64,000 nucleotides of DNA, from NCBI GenBank assembly GCA_916700875.1, contig CAKAKS010000062.1, forward strand, positions 17,629,626-17,693,625. Direction: 5' to 3'. The translations under genes and the position numbers were made by a program. The stretch comes from Sebastes aleutianus. Lineage: Eukaryota > Chordata > Actinopteri > Perciformes > Sebastidae. Shown one piece after another: positions 1-13,132 of this stretch. The first letter of the stretch is position 1; each line of letters opens with the position of its first letter. The notes under the pieces are model-generated. The model did no database searches. It saw nothing but the letters and a program-made list of their open reading frames with translations, and was not told the origin of the DNA.

Positions 1-357
1 AGGTAGATGAAGGTCTCTTCAGACCCCTGTAGATGATGGAGGTAGATGATGGAGGTAGATGAAGGTCTCTTCAGACCCCTGTAGATGATGGAGGTAGATG
101 ATGGAGGTAGATGATGGAGGCAGAGGAAGGTCTTAGTAGATGATGGAGATAGATGATGGAGGCCTCTCAGATGGGGGGAGATCCCTGTAGATGATGGAGG
201 TAGCTGGAGGCCTCTCAGATTGGTGGAGACCCCTGTAGATGATGGAGGTAGATGAGGACCTGTCAGATGGGTGGAGACCCCTGTAGATGATGGAGGCAGA
301 TGATGGAGGTAGATGATGGAGGCAGATGAAGGTCTTAGTAGATGATGGAGGTAGATG
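1..357. repeat. Degenerate minisatellite upstream of kank2
   Basis: Imperfect tandem array built on a GATGATGGAGGTA core, interspersed with a longer module containing GGTCTCTTCAGACCCCTGTA. Copies differ by indels, so there is no single fixed period. It starts at the window edge, so its full length is unknown. It lies just upstream of the presumed kank2 first exon. No coding potential is apparent. Confidence 0.85.
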
Positions 358-379
358 ACGTCAGCAGCCTCAACAGGGT

Positions 380-546
380 GAGCCTCGTGGCTGCTGGCCC
401 TTTAAGAGGAGGAGGAGGATGATGAGGAGGAGGAGGGGTCGCTTGGAGCATCTTGTCTGCGGTGTTTTTGTGTTTCTCTTGACAGTGAGCTCTCCTCCCG
501 GGCCGAGCGAGGCGTGCTGAAAGGATCTCCATCCAGAGGACAACAG
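380..546 (+). other. kank2: Probable kank2 5' noncoding exon and promoter-proximal region
   Basis: A GA-rich stretch (about 400-440) leads into a moderately GC-rich segment that ends at CAACAG|GTAAGAG, a near-consensus splice donor with GT at 547-548. The kank2 start codon lies in an exon whose acceptor is at 17211-17212, so an upstream noncoding exon is required, and this is the only strong candidate seen. The transcription start is not defined; the left boundary is arbitrary. The link to kank2 is inferred from position and strand, not shown directly. Confidence 0.5.
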
Positions 547-1050
547 GTAAGAGCTGCTAACAACATCTCACCTCTCCTCTGTCTCTCCCCGGTTATCGGT
601 GTCTCTCCGTTAAACGGTGGTTATAAATCCTTTACAGACGAGGCGCCTCCTGGAGAGGAGACTTCTTTTGTGTCCTCCTGCTCGTTACCTCTTTATCCCC
701 TTATCCCTCCAAAAAACACCCCAGCTCCAGATAAACTCATATTACTATCTAATGTTCAGATTAATGATGTTTCATAGAGTATTTATTCACCTTTAAGAGG
801 TTTAAGTCTCATAGTCGCTCCTCCTCTGGTGTCTTTTTGTTCAGAGCATCACTGGAGGCGCTGAAAACCTCCATCATAATAATATAATAAACAATATCAT
901 CATCATAACAATATTTATATATTGTGAATCTGTCGAACTGAAATGTGAGTTTGCATTGAAGCTATATTTAATTGGGTTTTTTATTATAATAATAATATAT
1001 AAAAGCATTTTCTATCCAGTAGCCCTGTTTAATTCACCATGTACAGTCTT

Positions 1051-1828
1051 GTATAAACTGGGAAAAAAAAGTTTGGAAACTTGTGTTTGGTAGATTATTT
1101 CTCTGTTGTTACAATGCTAATTGGCATTGTATTTTACATGGTTGGAAAGCCTGTTTATTTACCTTCACAATAATGTCCAACTTAATGTCAAACATGTGTC
1201 AGAAAGGTGTTGTGTAAACTCAGTGATCTCTTACTGTATGAAGCCATAGTTTGTTGTTGTTGAGGGTCTTTCTCTCTGTTGGTAAGAGTCTATTTGTGAC
1301 CATTGTTGATCTTTGCCAAAGCAGTGTTCCAGTGTTTGGCTTCTTTTTTTGCTCCCATTTTTTGCCTTATTAGGCATACCTCCAAGTTGCCCTATGTTGC
1401 CAAGAAAACTAACATATAAACTGGGAAAAGAAAGTTCGGAAACTTGTGTTTGGTGGATTATTTCTCTGTTGTTACAATGATAATTGTCATTGTATTTCAC
1501 ATGGTTGGAAAGCCTGTTTATTTACCTTCACAATGATGTCCAACTTGTAAGGATCATGCATTTGTGGGATGAGCAGCACAGCTGATTATGTGGGTAGCGC
1601 CCAAGAAGAATTTGCCAAAATGCTCTGCCAATGGTAAACAGTGTATTCTCCTGTTGGTATTGACTCTTGTTTTGAGTTGTTTGGTGGATTGGATGATTGA
1701 ACTCTCTATCAGTAACAAGAGCAAACAAGACATATTGGCTATTTTACACTTTATTCACTTAATACCCCGTCAGGAGCCTCAGTGCAACACAAGCACAAGT
1801 TTCCAAACTTTTTTCCCCCAGTTTATAC
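1051..1828. mobile_element. Non-autonomous DNA transposon with about 35-bp terminal inverted repeats
   Basis: The left end reads GTATAAACTGGG, followed by an A-run and GTTTGGAAACTTGTG. The right end is its inverse, CACAAGTTTCCAAAC through CAGTTTATAC. A second, slightly diverged copy of the left 130 bp starts at about 1418 in the same orientation, so the element is a partial tandem or self-nested insertion. No transposase is encoded. This resembles a repeat type common in teleost genomes; the superfamily was not determined. Confidence 0.75.
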
Positions 1829-2329
1829 AGAGGGGGTTTTACCATGCAACCTCAACTTTAGTGGATTAAAGCAGGAGTGTCAGTGTTGCAGCTACACTGT
1901 GTGTTGCTGTGTTGCATTGCCAAATCTTTCCCCACCCTATACCTAATTTTCTGAACGAGCAACACATTTGTTTCTGTCTGCCCTTCATTATGAAACTTTT
2001 TGCCTCACACATGATCTGTTGCATTGTAATTTTTCATAAAGCAAGAAATGAGAAGCTGAGTGCAGAGACTCCTGGGAGAGGGTGGGACCAGTGCTTTCTG
2101 CAAAGTCTTCATTACTTCCAGATGTTCCGTCAGCTTGTCTTGCACTCAGATTTAACTGGTCTGGCCGCCTGTATAGCCGGTCAGTTTATGTCTTGGGAAG
2201 ATGGATGATGAGGGCTGATGGAGATGTGTATCAGCTGGGCAGACAACTTAGAAAACTAAGAAGCTTATTAGAGGCACTTAAATGGATTTCCCTTAATAAA
2301 CTAATGCCTTAGGTCTAGCTCTTAGGTCT

Positions 2330-4025
2330 TAAGCAAAGATTAATCTAATAGATGTCATCTATTAAATCAATCAAACTATTTTGTTAATCGATTTGAGTAT
2401 TCTTTTAAGAAATACAAAATTAAATGTGAATATTTTCTGGTTTCATTACTCCTCTATGACAGTAAACTGAATATTAGGGATGACAATCCCACTTTTTCAG
2501 TCCTGATACCGATACCTGGGCTTTCGGTATCGGCCGATACCGAGTACCTATCTGATATCAGTGTTTAATCAATAATCTGTATGCCTCACTGTGTGGAAGT
2601 GACTGGGGTCATTCTTTTATGTGTATTGGTGCCTTCAATTGGGGTCGTGTTTACCGTGTTCACGAGATGAGTCCATATGAACGCCCCCCTCATGTCGTAT
2701 TCACGACCTCGTAGGGTGGAAAGTTTCTGAAAGCTCCAAGTTCACGAGTTGTGACATGTTTGTTGATGTTGTCAGAAATGGAGGAGGCCTTGGAAGTTAA
2801 TTTATCGGCGCATAATACGTTAATATATTGTAATTTTAGTTTGGAATTTTATAATATGTCTGAGGAAAATGTTGATATTTCCAACGGCCTCATCTTTTAC
2901 CTCCGTCATTATGCCTTTGCATTTACTGCATTATGTTACCCGCTTGCTAGCGTGCTAAATTGTTAGCCTCCGTGGCTTCTAGACGCCGTCAGTAACGTTA
3001 ATATTGCCGTTGCTTAGCAGCGGTGTTTGAACGCCAAGCATATCGTGTACACGACTTCCCATGTTGTAAATATGACCTCACGAGTTTCATTTGAAGGCAA
3101 CATCAGGCTTATCTTAACATTGCTTTCCTAACTTTATAAAACAAAATGTAACAAATGAATACATAGATATACGTTTACTGACTGTGATGGAATAATTGAT
3201 ACACAAGTTATCTTTGGAAGGAAGAGGTCCGGAGCTGATGATGTCTTACAAAAGAAGGTTTATTGAAGCTTGATCAAGGAGAATTGTCAGGTCTCCACAA
3301 TAGATGCTCTCTGCATGAAGGCCTCACAACTCTGCCCTTCCTCCCTGGTGCTCAGTGTCTTACCCCTTATCATGTTTTGACTTACTCCGTTCCTCTGGCA
3401 TCTCTGACCCTGGTTGCCCTAGCGACTGGCTCTACGGTCTCCACTACAGGCACAGCTGTACAGATAACGGTGGCTCCTCTAGACAGGACTCCAACCCAAG
3501 AATGTCAACAGAGGGACACTCTGACAAACACTCTGACCTTTCTACCAATAAGAGAGGAATTGATGGAAAATTCCATCACACTGACTTGTAATTTGTTATT
3601 AAAATAATAAATCGTTCACCAACAACTTGACAAAAAATCTTCAAAATTAACGGGAATTACAATTCAGTGTAAACTTTTTTAATATAGTAACAAATTGGTC
3701 AAAACAGCAATTAAAATTCCAGTATATAATTTATAGAGTTTATAAACATTGAATTTAATTGAATAGATCAGCTCCATTGTCACCGATATGCGATCCAGCT
3801 ATTTGAATCAATATCGGCCCGATATCCGATCCGGTATCGGTGCATCCCTACTGAATATCTTTGAGTTGTGGACAAAACAAGACATTTGAAGACGTCATCT
3901 TGGGCTTTGGGAAACACTGATCCACATTTGTCACCATTTTATAGATCAAACAACGAATCGAGAAAATAATCATCAGGTTAATCCACAATGAAAATAATCA
4001 TTAGTTGCAGCCCGAATAGCTACTT
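2330..4025. repeat. Dispersed 'TTGCAGCCC' repeat, split by a hAT-like insertion
   Basis: The left arm (about 2330-2474) and right arm (3851-4025, ending ATTAGTTGCAGCCC) join into a repeat whose uninterrupted relative lies at about 22012-22350 in kank2 intron 7. Both copies share the motif ACTGAATATCTTTGAGTTGTGG at the junction, allowing for the insertion here. Related diverged copies occur in the globin cluster (34190-34475, 38655-38945, 43140-43430). Confidence 0.8.
2475..3850. mobile_element. hAT-like non-autonomous transposon with 8-bp target-site duplication
   Basis: The termini are TAGGGATG at the left and CATCCCTA at the right, with subterminal GATACCGATACC / GGTATCGG motifs in inverted order. 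It is flanked by identical CTGAATAT at 2467-2474 and 3851-3858. An 8-bp duplication plus short inverted termini is the hAT signature. The 1376-bp interior holds no transposase-like frame. Terminal fragments of the same family lie at 12455-12640 and 15985-16080. Confidence 0.85.
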
Positions 4026-4370
4026 GCTTCTAAAACTACTGTGAAGGCACGGCCACACATACGCAAAATTAACATTCACCACCCGTTCACTACAATTCTA
4101 TGCAAGCGAAGTTGCGGAAAAAAAACATTTGCTTCCGTTGGCGAAGCAAATTCGGATTTTCGCATCTTCGAATTCATGTGGAGTTCAACTTTGGTGAACT
4201 TTCAGGCGAATATCACCTCGGCAGGCGATGGTCACTCGCGCATGTATAACGTGCCTTAAAACTAAATATGTAAAAACTAAACCTTTCTGAGAAACTGAAA
4301 CTAAACTTAAACTAGCAAACACACTCTGAAAACTAACTAAACTAAACTAAAACTTGAGTGTTTTCCCCCT
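4026..4370. repeat. Decayed repeat rich in ACTAAAC
   Basis: This directly follows the TTGCAGCCC repeat and includes a GTGAAGGCACGGCCACACATACGC segment, in which the first and last halves recur in diverged form at about 22405-22450, also next to a TTGCAGCCC copy. It then becomes an ACTAAAC / AACTGAAAC-rich tract resembling 21640-21760. The two kank2 introns therefore carry the same stack of repeats. Confidence 0.55.
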
Positions 4371-5235
4371 GAGTATGTAATTGTCTTATGTTAATGTATG
4401 GATGATTGTTTGTTTAATAATGGACTTAATGTGACAGGATGTCTCATGATCTGTGTGGTACACTGTCCTGATTCATCAGTAAACACATCATTGTTGTGAT
4501 GAGGGGCATGCAGAAGTTGACAGGATGTGGGGGTGTAGTCATCACTCCATCATACATACAATACACCACTGTCCCGCTGCTGTTGTGTAATGGGCTGCTG
4601 GCTGTATTAAATCACCAACCGGCGGAGAGCCAACGACTGTAGCAGCTGCATGGCACTCAGACGGGCTCTGTGCTGTCATTCAGGGGCCGTGGCTCCAATA
4701 TTCAGTCTAATATTTACTTAACTGCAGGGATTAGTTTGAGCCAGGTGTACCTAATAAACAGGCAACTGGATATTTCCTGATTGTTTTGAGATCTAGTGTG
4801 TAATAATAGTGAAAACTGACTCTTCCTCGTCTGTCTGGGGGGACCCCCTGGAATCCCAATCGGAGACCCATGGGAGTCCCTCAGACTGAATCTCTGCTCA
4901 GGTTTGTGTGCAGCTGGTATTTCTTTTTTTTCTAACCGAGCTGGAATGTGATTGTCTCATTACAGCTTTTGGACCCAGGGGTGCAGTTGAGGAATGCAGG
5001 GTTATAAACCCCATTTGCACACTGGGCCACACGCCGGGCATTTAACTGGTTTAGTGAGGATAATGAAATTACACCCTGAACCTGCACAAGACTGTCTGTC
5101 ACTGTCTATAGGGTCTATTGCTGATTAGACAGATTTACTGCATGATGAATGCACTGTTCTGTTAAAACAACACACAGTGTTCATGATCATTTACATCACT
5201 GAAATAGGGCTGGGCAATATGACGTTATATGATGT

Positions 5236-5900
5236 CAAAAATAGGGCTGTCAATCGATTAAAATATTTAATCGTGATTAATCAAAACATTTTTATCTGTT
5301 CTAAATGCACCTTAAAGGGATGTTTGTCAAGTATTTAATACTCTTATCAACATGGGAGTGGGCAAATAGGCTTGCTTTATGCAAATGTATGAATATATTT
5401 ATTATTGGAAACCAATTAACAACACTAAACAATGACAAATATTGTCCAGAAACCCTCACAGGTACTGCATTTAGCATAAAAATATGCTCAAATCATAAGA
5501 CGGCAAACTGCAGCCCAACAGGCAACAACAGCTGTCAGTGTGTCAGTGTGCTGACTTGACTATGACTTGCCCCAAACTGCATGTGATTATCATAAAGTGG
5601 GCATGTCTGTAAAGGGGAGACTCGTGGGTACCCATAGAACCCATTTTCATTCACATATCTTGAGGTCAGAGGTCAAGGGACCCCTATGAAAATGGCCATG
5701 AAAGTTTTTCCTCACCAGTTTGGAGCGTTATTTAACCGCCTTCATAGCAGTATGCCATGGTCGGTATATACAAAAATAGGTTTTGCCATGTGGTTATTTC
5801 ATATAGACTATTTGGATTTACCATAAAACATGCTATATTGTGATATATATCGTTATAGAGATATGAAATGACCTATATCATGATAGAAGATTTTGGCCAT
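5236..5900. repeat. Dispersed teleost repeat (AATCGATTAAA...TTAATCGTG type)
   Basis: It starts with AGGGCTGTCAATCGATT and contains CTTGAGGTCAGAGGTCAAGG and GGGACCCCTATGAAAATGG, segments I recognise as a very common percomorph interspersed repeat. It is flanked by ATATCG/CGATAT-rich sequence (5210-5235 and 5840-5910) that may be a separate older insertion. No protein is encoded. Confidence 0.65.
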
Positions 5901-6364
5901 ATCGCCAAAGTTAGATCTCTAATGTCGTTAACGAGACTTTTTCAGTGAATATACATGCAGGCAAGTTGTGTTTTTCTTTTTATTGTAGCTGCACATACCC
6001 CATTTAGATCAGAAAATATGATCAGAAACCGAAACCATCTGTTATTTTTAATGTTGTCCAGCCTCCAAAGCAGCCTATACCTTTTTCACACCATCACAAC
6101 ATCATGTGATGATTAAACCCAAAGTTCTTAGTTGCATTAGAGGTTGATTAGTTTATAAAGTAGGGATAAACATACGGCCCAGTATTGGTCAAGACAGAGA
6201 GGGTTAATGCTCCTACTTAACTATATTGATTGGGGCAGCCGTTTTCAGTGAACATATGGTCTAATCTGGCTTTTGAGGTACTAGAGACAGTGATTATCTG
6301 CCTAAATAATCTCACTTGATCTCCTTAATCACTCAGAACAGTAAGATGGACTTTTCTGTCCAGT

Positions 6365-6762
6365 AAAGCAACGCTTAGCACGACTTTCAACAACATCTTT
6401 TTCGTGCTTTTTCCTACGAATGTGCAACAATTTCCACTGCAGTCTTTTCAAAATAAAACTACTTAGTTAGGTTTAGTAAAAGATCGACTTGGTTAGGATT
6501 AGGCAACAAAACTACTTAGTTAGGTTTAGGTCAAGTTTGTGGTTCGGGTTTAAATAACACCGGAAGTGCTGTAACTTAACTACGGACGTTACGTGACAAA
6601 TAAGTTCACTTCTTGTTTCTCATGGGACACAAACACCGGTGAAAGTCCTGTGTTTTTTGACCCACCCATCCAGCCTGACCTCCACCTGACACCCAATGCT
6701 GCGTTCACTGCTCTTTATCCTTCCTGGTTCACAATTACGTGGATTACATACAAATTGATTTC
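6365..6762. repeat. Dispersed teleost repeat with ACTTAGTTAGGTTTAG direct repeats
   Basis: The phrase ACTACTTAGTTAGGTTTAG occurs at about 6459 and again at about 6511, followed by an AGTTCACTTCTTG / GGACACAAACACCGG segment and an AATTACGTGGATTACATAC end. This layout matches a common percomorph interspersed repeat known to me only by sequence type. No coding content. Confidence 0.55.
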
Positions 6763-8199
6763 ATGATGACCATTTACGGGAAAAAAAAGGGGAAATACAT
6801 GTACGCAAATCAATACATTAAATTTGGTGACTATTTCAGGAACTGCTGTGTCACTGCGCTGGTAAAGCACACGCACGTGTTGGACAGGTTCGCTGTTGTG
6901 GGTGTTTTTTTTCCTGGCCTGTTTTATTGTCTTTGTGTCCGCAGCTCTCACTGATTCAGGAAGTAATTGATTAGAACACCGGCAGTAAAGTTACTTCCTC
7001 TGCTCTGCTGTGCCGTCAGCCCGGCACCACAACACACGCTGACCTGAGCTTGTAACCCCAACGCTGCTCTGACCGGCTCCACGCCATCTGGACTTCGTCT
7101 TCCTCCCCTCCAGACCCCACAGTTTCCTCAAAACAGTGCGGCGCTCTGGCCTCTCTGCTCGGCATCACTCTTAATCCCCCACCTCCACAACTGCACAGGA
7201 ATTTTCTCCCAAATGCCCCCTTTTTTTTTTTTTTTGTCTTTTTTTTCCGGTGCCGCTCCTTGCCGCTCAGCCCCACCCTTGCTCAGTTTCCTGTTGGAGG
7301 TCAGCTACAATGACCAATAGCAGACTGGCGGGTGTTTACTCTGCTCCTGTTCCAGGAGTAATGGGAGCTGGCCAGCCCCTCCTCTTGGCCGTAGACTGCT
7401 CAGCCCAGCGCCGTCTGCTTCTCCATACCACCACTCCTTAATGTAAAAAACAGGGCTTTTTGCTAAAGGGCAGAGAGTCCTGGAGGGGACGTCCCACTGG
7501 GTTATGATTTCATTCACTGTCCTGAGTTTAAAGCCCCAAATTAGTCAAAAGCCACATGTCCACCAGCAGCACAAGAGCACACTGTACTGCCATGTTGATA
7601 TGAGATCATCTGGCCTCGTCACACATGGTGAAGGCCTCGTCTGTCAGGCGGTGACGTCCACCGTTCAGCCACATTTTGCTCGGTGACAACTGGCTGTTGT
7701 TGCTACCACATTTAGCATTCTTTAGCTGTTCAGGGGTTTGTTGTAATTGTTTTCTGATTTATTATTCATGCAGGACCATTTGGCTGAATGAAGCCATCTG
7801 TGCTGCAGAGTGAGGAGGAGGACAAAGGCGTCTTAGTAGATACATCAACAACCGTGTCTCCTGTTGTGATCTTTATGTAACGCCTAAAACTCTTCTCCAC
7901 GGCTATATTAAGGTCTCCGCAGGCCTGAGAAGAAAACCTCCGAACAACAATCAGCTTTATTTAAGTGCAGCTTCTCCGAGGGATTCTCCATTGTCGGACT
8001 ATTTTTAGGGGTGGAATGCACAAATGATGGTAATCTTCTAGGCGGAGCCATTTAAGATTATGAGGAAAGGTCCTTTGAAACAGTATTGTGAGGAGTTATG
8101 CGATCTTTCTGATGTTATTCCCGCGTTAACAGCAGCAGACTATATTCTGGTGATTCATACTGGTGGAGTCCAAATCTGAGAACAGTCATGATCTTCTCA

Positions 8200-8410
8200 T
8201 TCGAGAACTTTCCATCTAAAACTCTCAGCAGCATTTCTTTTTTTTCTTCCCCTCCTCCTCCTCCTCCTGCAGTTTTGCCTTTCTTTCCTCACATTCCCAC
8301 CCTCCCTCACATTACTGTACTGTTCTCCTCTGCTTTCTTCTTACCCCTTCTCCTTTTTTTTTTTTTTTCTTTCCCGTTTACGCTCTCCTCCCCTTGTTTC
8401 TCTTTCTCCT
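8200..8410. repeat. Pyrimidine-rich low-complexity tract
   Basis: About 200 bases consisting largely of C and T, including CTCCTCCTCCTCCTCC and a 17-base T run near 8356. Open frames on both strands here are compositional. Confidence 0.8.
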
Positions 8411-8544
8411 GGGCTGGGAGGAAGTGACTGGGTTGTTTCTGGATCCTTTGGGAGTAGAAAGATGGAGCTCCCTTTTCCTGTAACCCTTTCTTCATCAGAC
8501 TTTTGCCACATATCGTCTCTGCTTTGCCACATCAATTAGCTTGT

Positions 8545-9130
8545 AGGGCTGGGACCATACACCTATCTCCTGATTCCATACTATCACAATACTTGGGTGC
8601 CGTATTGAGATTTTACAAGTATTGCGATTGGATATTACGATTTATTGAGATTTTTTGTTAACTTTTTTATCCCTAGAACATGGGAAATAGTTGAATCATA
8701 CACTTCTAGGGACTTTTACTTTGTAAAATATCTAAATTAATACAGTAAAAATGTATAAAATATAAGGAATAAAATGTAAGGAAAGTAAAACGATGAATTA
8801 AAAACAAAAAGAAAAAAACAATCAGGGTCTGTTAAACAATTGGAATAAATTTGAAATGTTTAAATAATCTCATAGTTTTTGACAATTTAGAATTTTTGAG
8901 TATTACATTTTCAATTATAGTCAAATATGTGGGCCGGCTGCGGTTTGTTTTGGTTGAAGGATACACGTGATGTTACTCTTACTGCAACAATTAAAGCGGT
9001 AACTTCCTTTTACCTCCACATAGACTGAAATAAAATAAATATATCGATTCTGGCATTAAAAAATCAATTTCAAAATAGCAACAAAAAAAAAAAAAATAAT
9101 AGTTGAATCGATTTTTTTTTTCCACCCCTA
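8545..9130. repeat. Dispersed AT-rich repeat (CGATATC / AAATGTAAGGAAA family)
   Basis: The ends are AGGGCTGGGA-type at the left and CCACCCCTATT at the right. The inside segment with AAATGTAAGGAAAG and CAATTGGAATAAATTT recurs at about 32160-32190 (partly), 55975-56045 and 58795-58860, marking a family with four or more copies in this window. Confidence 0.7.
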
Positions 9131-10261
9131 TTAACTTGGTATGACGAAACTGGCACATGCATCATCTGAGAGCCTTTCTATGCTAATCTAACTTTAGAAA
9201 AACAGGCATTTTGGCATCTGTTGTTAAAATGTTGCTTCTTATTGGGGCGGATAATAAATCAGAAATTTATCACCCCACCGTCAGATTTATCACGTTGAAG
9301 TCAGACATATTAAAAGCTGCTTAATCACTTGGCCCTCATATCATCGTTGCCCTCTTACGTGAATAAATCAAGTTAAAAGCTACAGCTGTGTTTGCTGATC
9401 TGTGGGAGTCTTCAGGTCTCGGACGGCGGCGTTGGGAGATCTGTGTGTTTTCATCTGAGCTGTGTGGGAGTCGATGGGAGTTCAAGTTGTCTCCTGTAAC
9501 GTTTGGTATTTGTCTAACACAAGTATTTGCCAACCGCATAGCTCACTGGCTTTAATCCTTTCCCTTTGAGAGCAGTGTTTGGCATTCATACACACGTTTC
9601 TATAATTGGATGCATTCATAATATTGTGTTATTTTGCACAATTAGCGGCACAGATAGACGGACATTTTTTGAAGCCTCTGGGCACTTTTAGATGTGGATA
9701 TCAATCATTTGTCCGATTTTTCCCCGTTTCTGTCAGTGTGTGGGTCCATAACAGCACTTCATCCACTGTTTGTTTGTTTTGAGGCAAATTTCCTCACCAC
9801 ACACTCAAACACATACATACATACACACACACTGTGTGTCTCTGAGATGCCCCTCCTTGCTTTATATTAGAACCAGCTGTGGAACTAGAGGCTGAATGAA
9901 TGGCTCTTTGTGATTTGGCCGTCGTTCCAGTCTAAAAGGTCTGTTTCTCCCCCTACCCCTTCAGCCTCGGCGGCTTTGGCATGACAACAATATGAAACAA
10001 CGGACTGAACAACAATAAGTCTTGTTATGATATGATGCAAAGGTGTTTTTTAGGATGTGAGACCCGCCCCCCCGCCCAACAAAATGTCGACCACAGTTCC
10101 ACAGCAGCAGCCCGACGCTGAGCAGCCGGAGCAGAATGTATGAGAATCAGCAGACACAGTCACGCAGCTTATCTGATGGACACGCATGCAGAGGCTACAG
10201 CGCCAGCTTCGAGTCCATGAAGGGAACGCATTATAAGACTCATGAAAAATCAGTCTGGCTT

Positions 10262-11389
10262 TAAAGCTGCAGTCAGTAACTTTGAGCAAATACGATAAAG
10301 TTATTTTTGTAAAACTGTTACTATATCTTGACAATAGTGCATGAGATATAATCTGTGAAAACAATCATGTTCCTCTGTGTCCTCCTAGTGCGCCTGATGG
10401 CATTTACAAGATTTGGAAAACAACCAATCAGAGCCGAGGAGTCTCTACAGCAGCCGTCAATCACTGCTTGCTAAACTCGTGAACTCCGATCGAACGGTCA
10501 AACTAGGCAGCGCTGATCAAATATGAATCAATATTCTGTTACTGTAATGCCTATTCCTCACCTCAAATGTTTTTAGAAACATATTGTAGTGTACTGTTTA
10601 GCTGTAAACTGTAAAAGTTTGCTCTGACCGCTGGGAAATGTTTTTTTTTTGGCTCGACAGATCTCAACATTGCTGCCGGGTCACAAACTTTCTCATTTTA
10701 CAGGTAAACAGTACACTACAAGATGTTTCTGAAAACATTTGAGAAGAGAAATAGGCATTACAGTAACAGAATATTGATTCATATTTAACAGTGGGCAACC
10801 TCCGGGTCTGAAAAGTGAAGCCGATGCTTAAGTGTCTTAAACTTGCATTCTTTCTAATAGCCAGCAGGGGGCGACTCCTCTGGTTGCAAAAAGAAGTCTG
10901 ATAGTATAGAAGTCTATGAGAAAATGACCCTACTTCTCACCTGATTTATTACCTCAGTAAACATTGTAAACATGAGTTTATGGTCTCAATCTCTAGTTTC
11001 AAGTCTTCTTCAATACAGCATGATGTTCATTTAGTAAATTATTATAGAGTCAAATAGACCAGGGGATGATTTAGGGCGTGGCTACCTTGAGATTGACAGG
11101 TCGCTACCATGGCGGTGTTTTCGTCGTAGAACTTTAACCCTTTCACAGTGTGTTTTCCCTTCATGAAAGTTAATTGTAACATTTTTGGTCATCTGAAAAT
11201 ATCTAAGAGAGTCCCCGATTGACAGATTGGTTGTTTTCCTTCGGCGCTCTGAAATCTTGCAAATGCCATTAGAGGAGCACCGGAGGACACAGAGGAACAA
11301 GATGTTTTTCACAGATGATCTGTCTCATGCACTTTTATCAAAATAACTTTTTATTATATTTGCTCAAAGTTACTGACTGCAGCTTTAAG
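10262..11389. mobile_element. Non-autonomous element with 30-bp inverted ends (TAAAGCTGCAGTCAGTAAC)
   Basis: The left end TAAAGCTGCAGTCAGTAACT is mirrored by AGTTACTGACTGCAGCTTTA at the right end. The interior contains an inverted copy of itself: the segment around 10530-10600 (AATATTCTGTTACTGTAATG) is repeated in reverse at about 10715-10785. It is interrupted by another repeat at about 10797-11110. A related copy sits at 25793-26432. Confidence 0.75.
10797..11110. repeat. Nested dispersed repeat with CCAGCAGGGGGCGACTCC
   Basis: Contains AGCCAGCAGGGGGCGACTCC, AGAAGTCTGATAGTATAGAA and GATTGACAGGTCGCTACC, which I recognise as a common percomorph interspersed repeat. It lies inside the element at 10262-11389 and so inserted later. 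Confidence 0.65.
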
Positions 11390-12454
11390 GTGATCGGTGC
11401 AGATGAAGGCTGTTCCCACCAAAACTGGAGGGCGTGTGTGCCCGTGGATTTGGGGTTGTGAGTCACAGAGGCAAGAAAACAGAAAACATTGCCCAATCAC
11501 ATGGCAGGGAGGCTCCCAGCCTTGAATTGATTAGAGAGCCTTGGATTGGAGAGAGGAATGGGGTGGGGGAACGTGTTGGCAGAGGAGGAGAGCAGCTTTG
11601 CATGGATTCAGGCTTCATCCAGGCTGCACTACAAGGAGGTCAGAGAGTGATTGGCGTTTCATGGGGGTATATTGTTCACATCCGGTGTCAGTCAAAACCA
11701 CTGGAATGTTTTTTCTGGCTTTGCAACCTGTGTTTATAGTCTTGCGGAGGCTACTCTTTTGTAACCTGTCTGTTTTTATCTCTGTGTCAACAGAGCTACA
11801 CACCTCCTGATGATTACATGTCTAGATATCTCCTTTTATTCTCACGTGATCTGGGCTGCAAACTGCTACAACCAAAGGCCGTGACCGCCAAAGTTCAAGT
11901 TTCCTTTATTCTGGTTTCCCACAGGTGCTGGCTGTAAGAGTGCAAGGAAAGGAAGGGAGAGTAAGGAGCCTGGGGAGGAGAGATCCCGTCCTCGCAGCAC
12001 AAGCAGCTGGTATGAAGCGGAAAATAAATCTTTTCCTAATTCATAAACCATTCCCAAGCTTGAGCAGAATAGTAATCACTAAAAGGCTGAGAGAGTCAGT
12101 GGAAAAATCCATAAAGATCTTCTCTGGGTGGTGGGAAGAGTGGTATTTCAGCAATACTGACGTCTAATCCTTTGTAATGGCAATAATAATAAGGTGACTC
12201 AATGAGTGGAAGCAATGAGTTTGATAGACTTGAGAGAGCTGACCTCGAAATGAAGCCTGGCATCTTAAATTACTTTTCAGGGTGGTCTCGATACCCTGAT
12301 GCACCAAAGGCACAATAATCTATCCACATGCTGTAAATCAAATCCACTTTTTAATCCTGCATGCAAGAATTTGGTTGTGAATGAATAAACCTTAAACTGC
12401 CTTACACTGTAAAAATATAATGTGGCACAACTTATAAAAAAGTTTAGTTACAAG

Positions 12455-12640
12455 TATGAATGCACCGATCTGACTTTTTCAGTCCCGATACCGATAGCGA
12501 TACCTGGGCTTTGGGTATCAGCCGATACCGAGCACCGATGCGATACCAGTGTTTAATTATTGAGCTGTATGCCTCACTGTGTGGAAGTGACTGGGATCAT
12601 TCTTTAATGTGCAAGGCAACATCAGGCCTCAACTAATTTA
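12455..12640. repeat. Terminal fragment of the hAT-like GATACCGATA family
   Basis: ATGCACCGATCTGACTTTTT, then CCGATACCGATAGCG and TATGCCTCACTGTGTGGAAG match the left end of the 2475-3850 element. The right end is absent, so this is a truncated or diverged copy. Confidence 0.75.
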
Positions 12641-13132
12641 GTTATCAAAAATTGGTCCAACAATACAAAATGTATTACGTCAACATTAATCAAGGTGGCA
12701 TTTTTAGTGTACAAAAAAGAAACGTTTTGCAGCGGTCGCTGCAACAGACGCGACAGTATAATGCAGTTGTTCTCGTGCCATCTCACAGGACATACCGCAG
12801 ATGTGTAATTTGTGCTGGATGACCTGCATCTTACCCCCCTGAGGGTCTTAATCTTAATAGCAGAGGATGGAGGGAGTAGACCCGGCCATGTTAACTTCCG
12901 TTAGTATGGTATGCAGCTGTATGGGGAGGTAGGGGGGTGTAATGGGGGCAACAAGGCATTTGTCCTGGATGGAGCCGGCCGGGGAAAGTCGTCTGAAGAA
13001 TGGTAGTGTGACGCTGGGGAAGGGCGCACACTGGTTTCTGTTCAGATGTCATCTCAAAGGAACTCTGTTTGAGAGCCGAGAGAGAGGAGGAGGAAGGTCA
13101 GCCACTCCACCCTGCAGCCATACACACTCGTC

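Noticed and set aside
7016..8535. Several 60-90 codon frames around 7.0-8.5 kb as small genes
   Set aside because: They overlap poly-T and pyrimidine-rich tracts, lie in the first kank2 intron and show no recognised homology.
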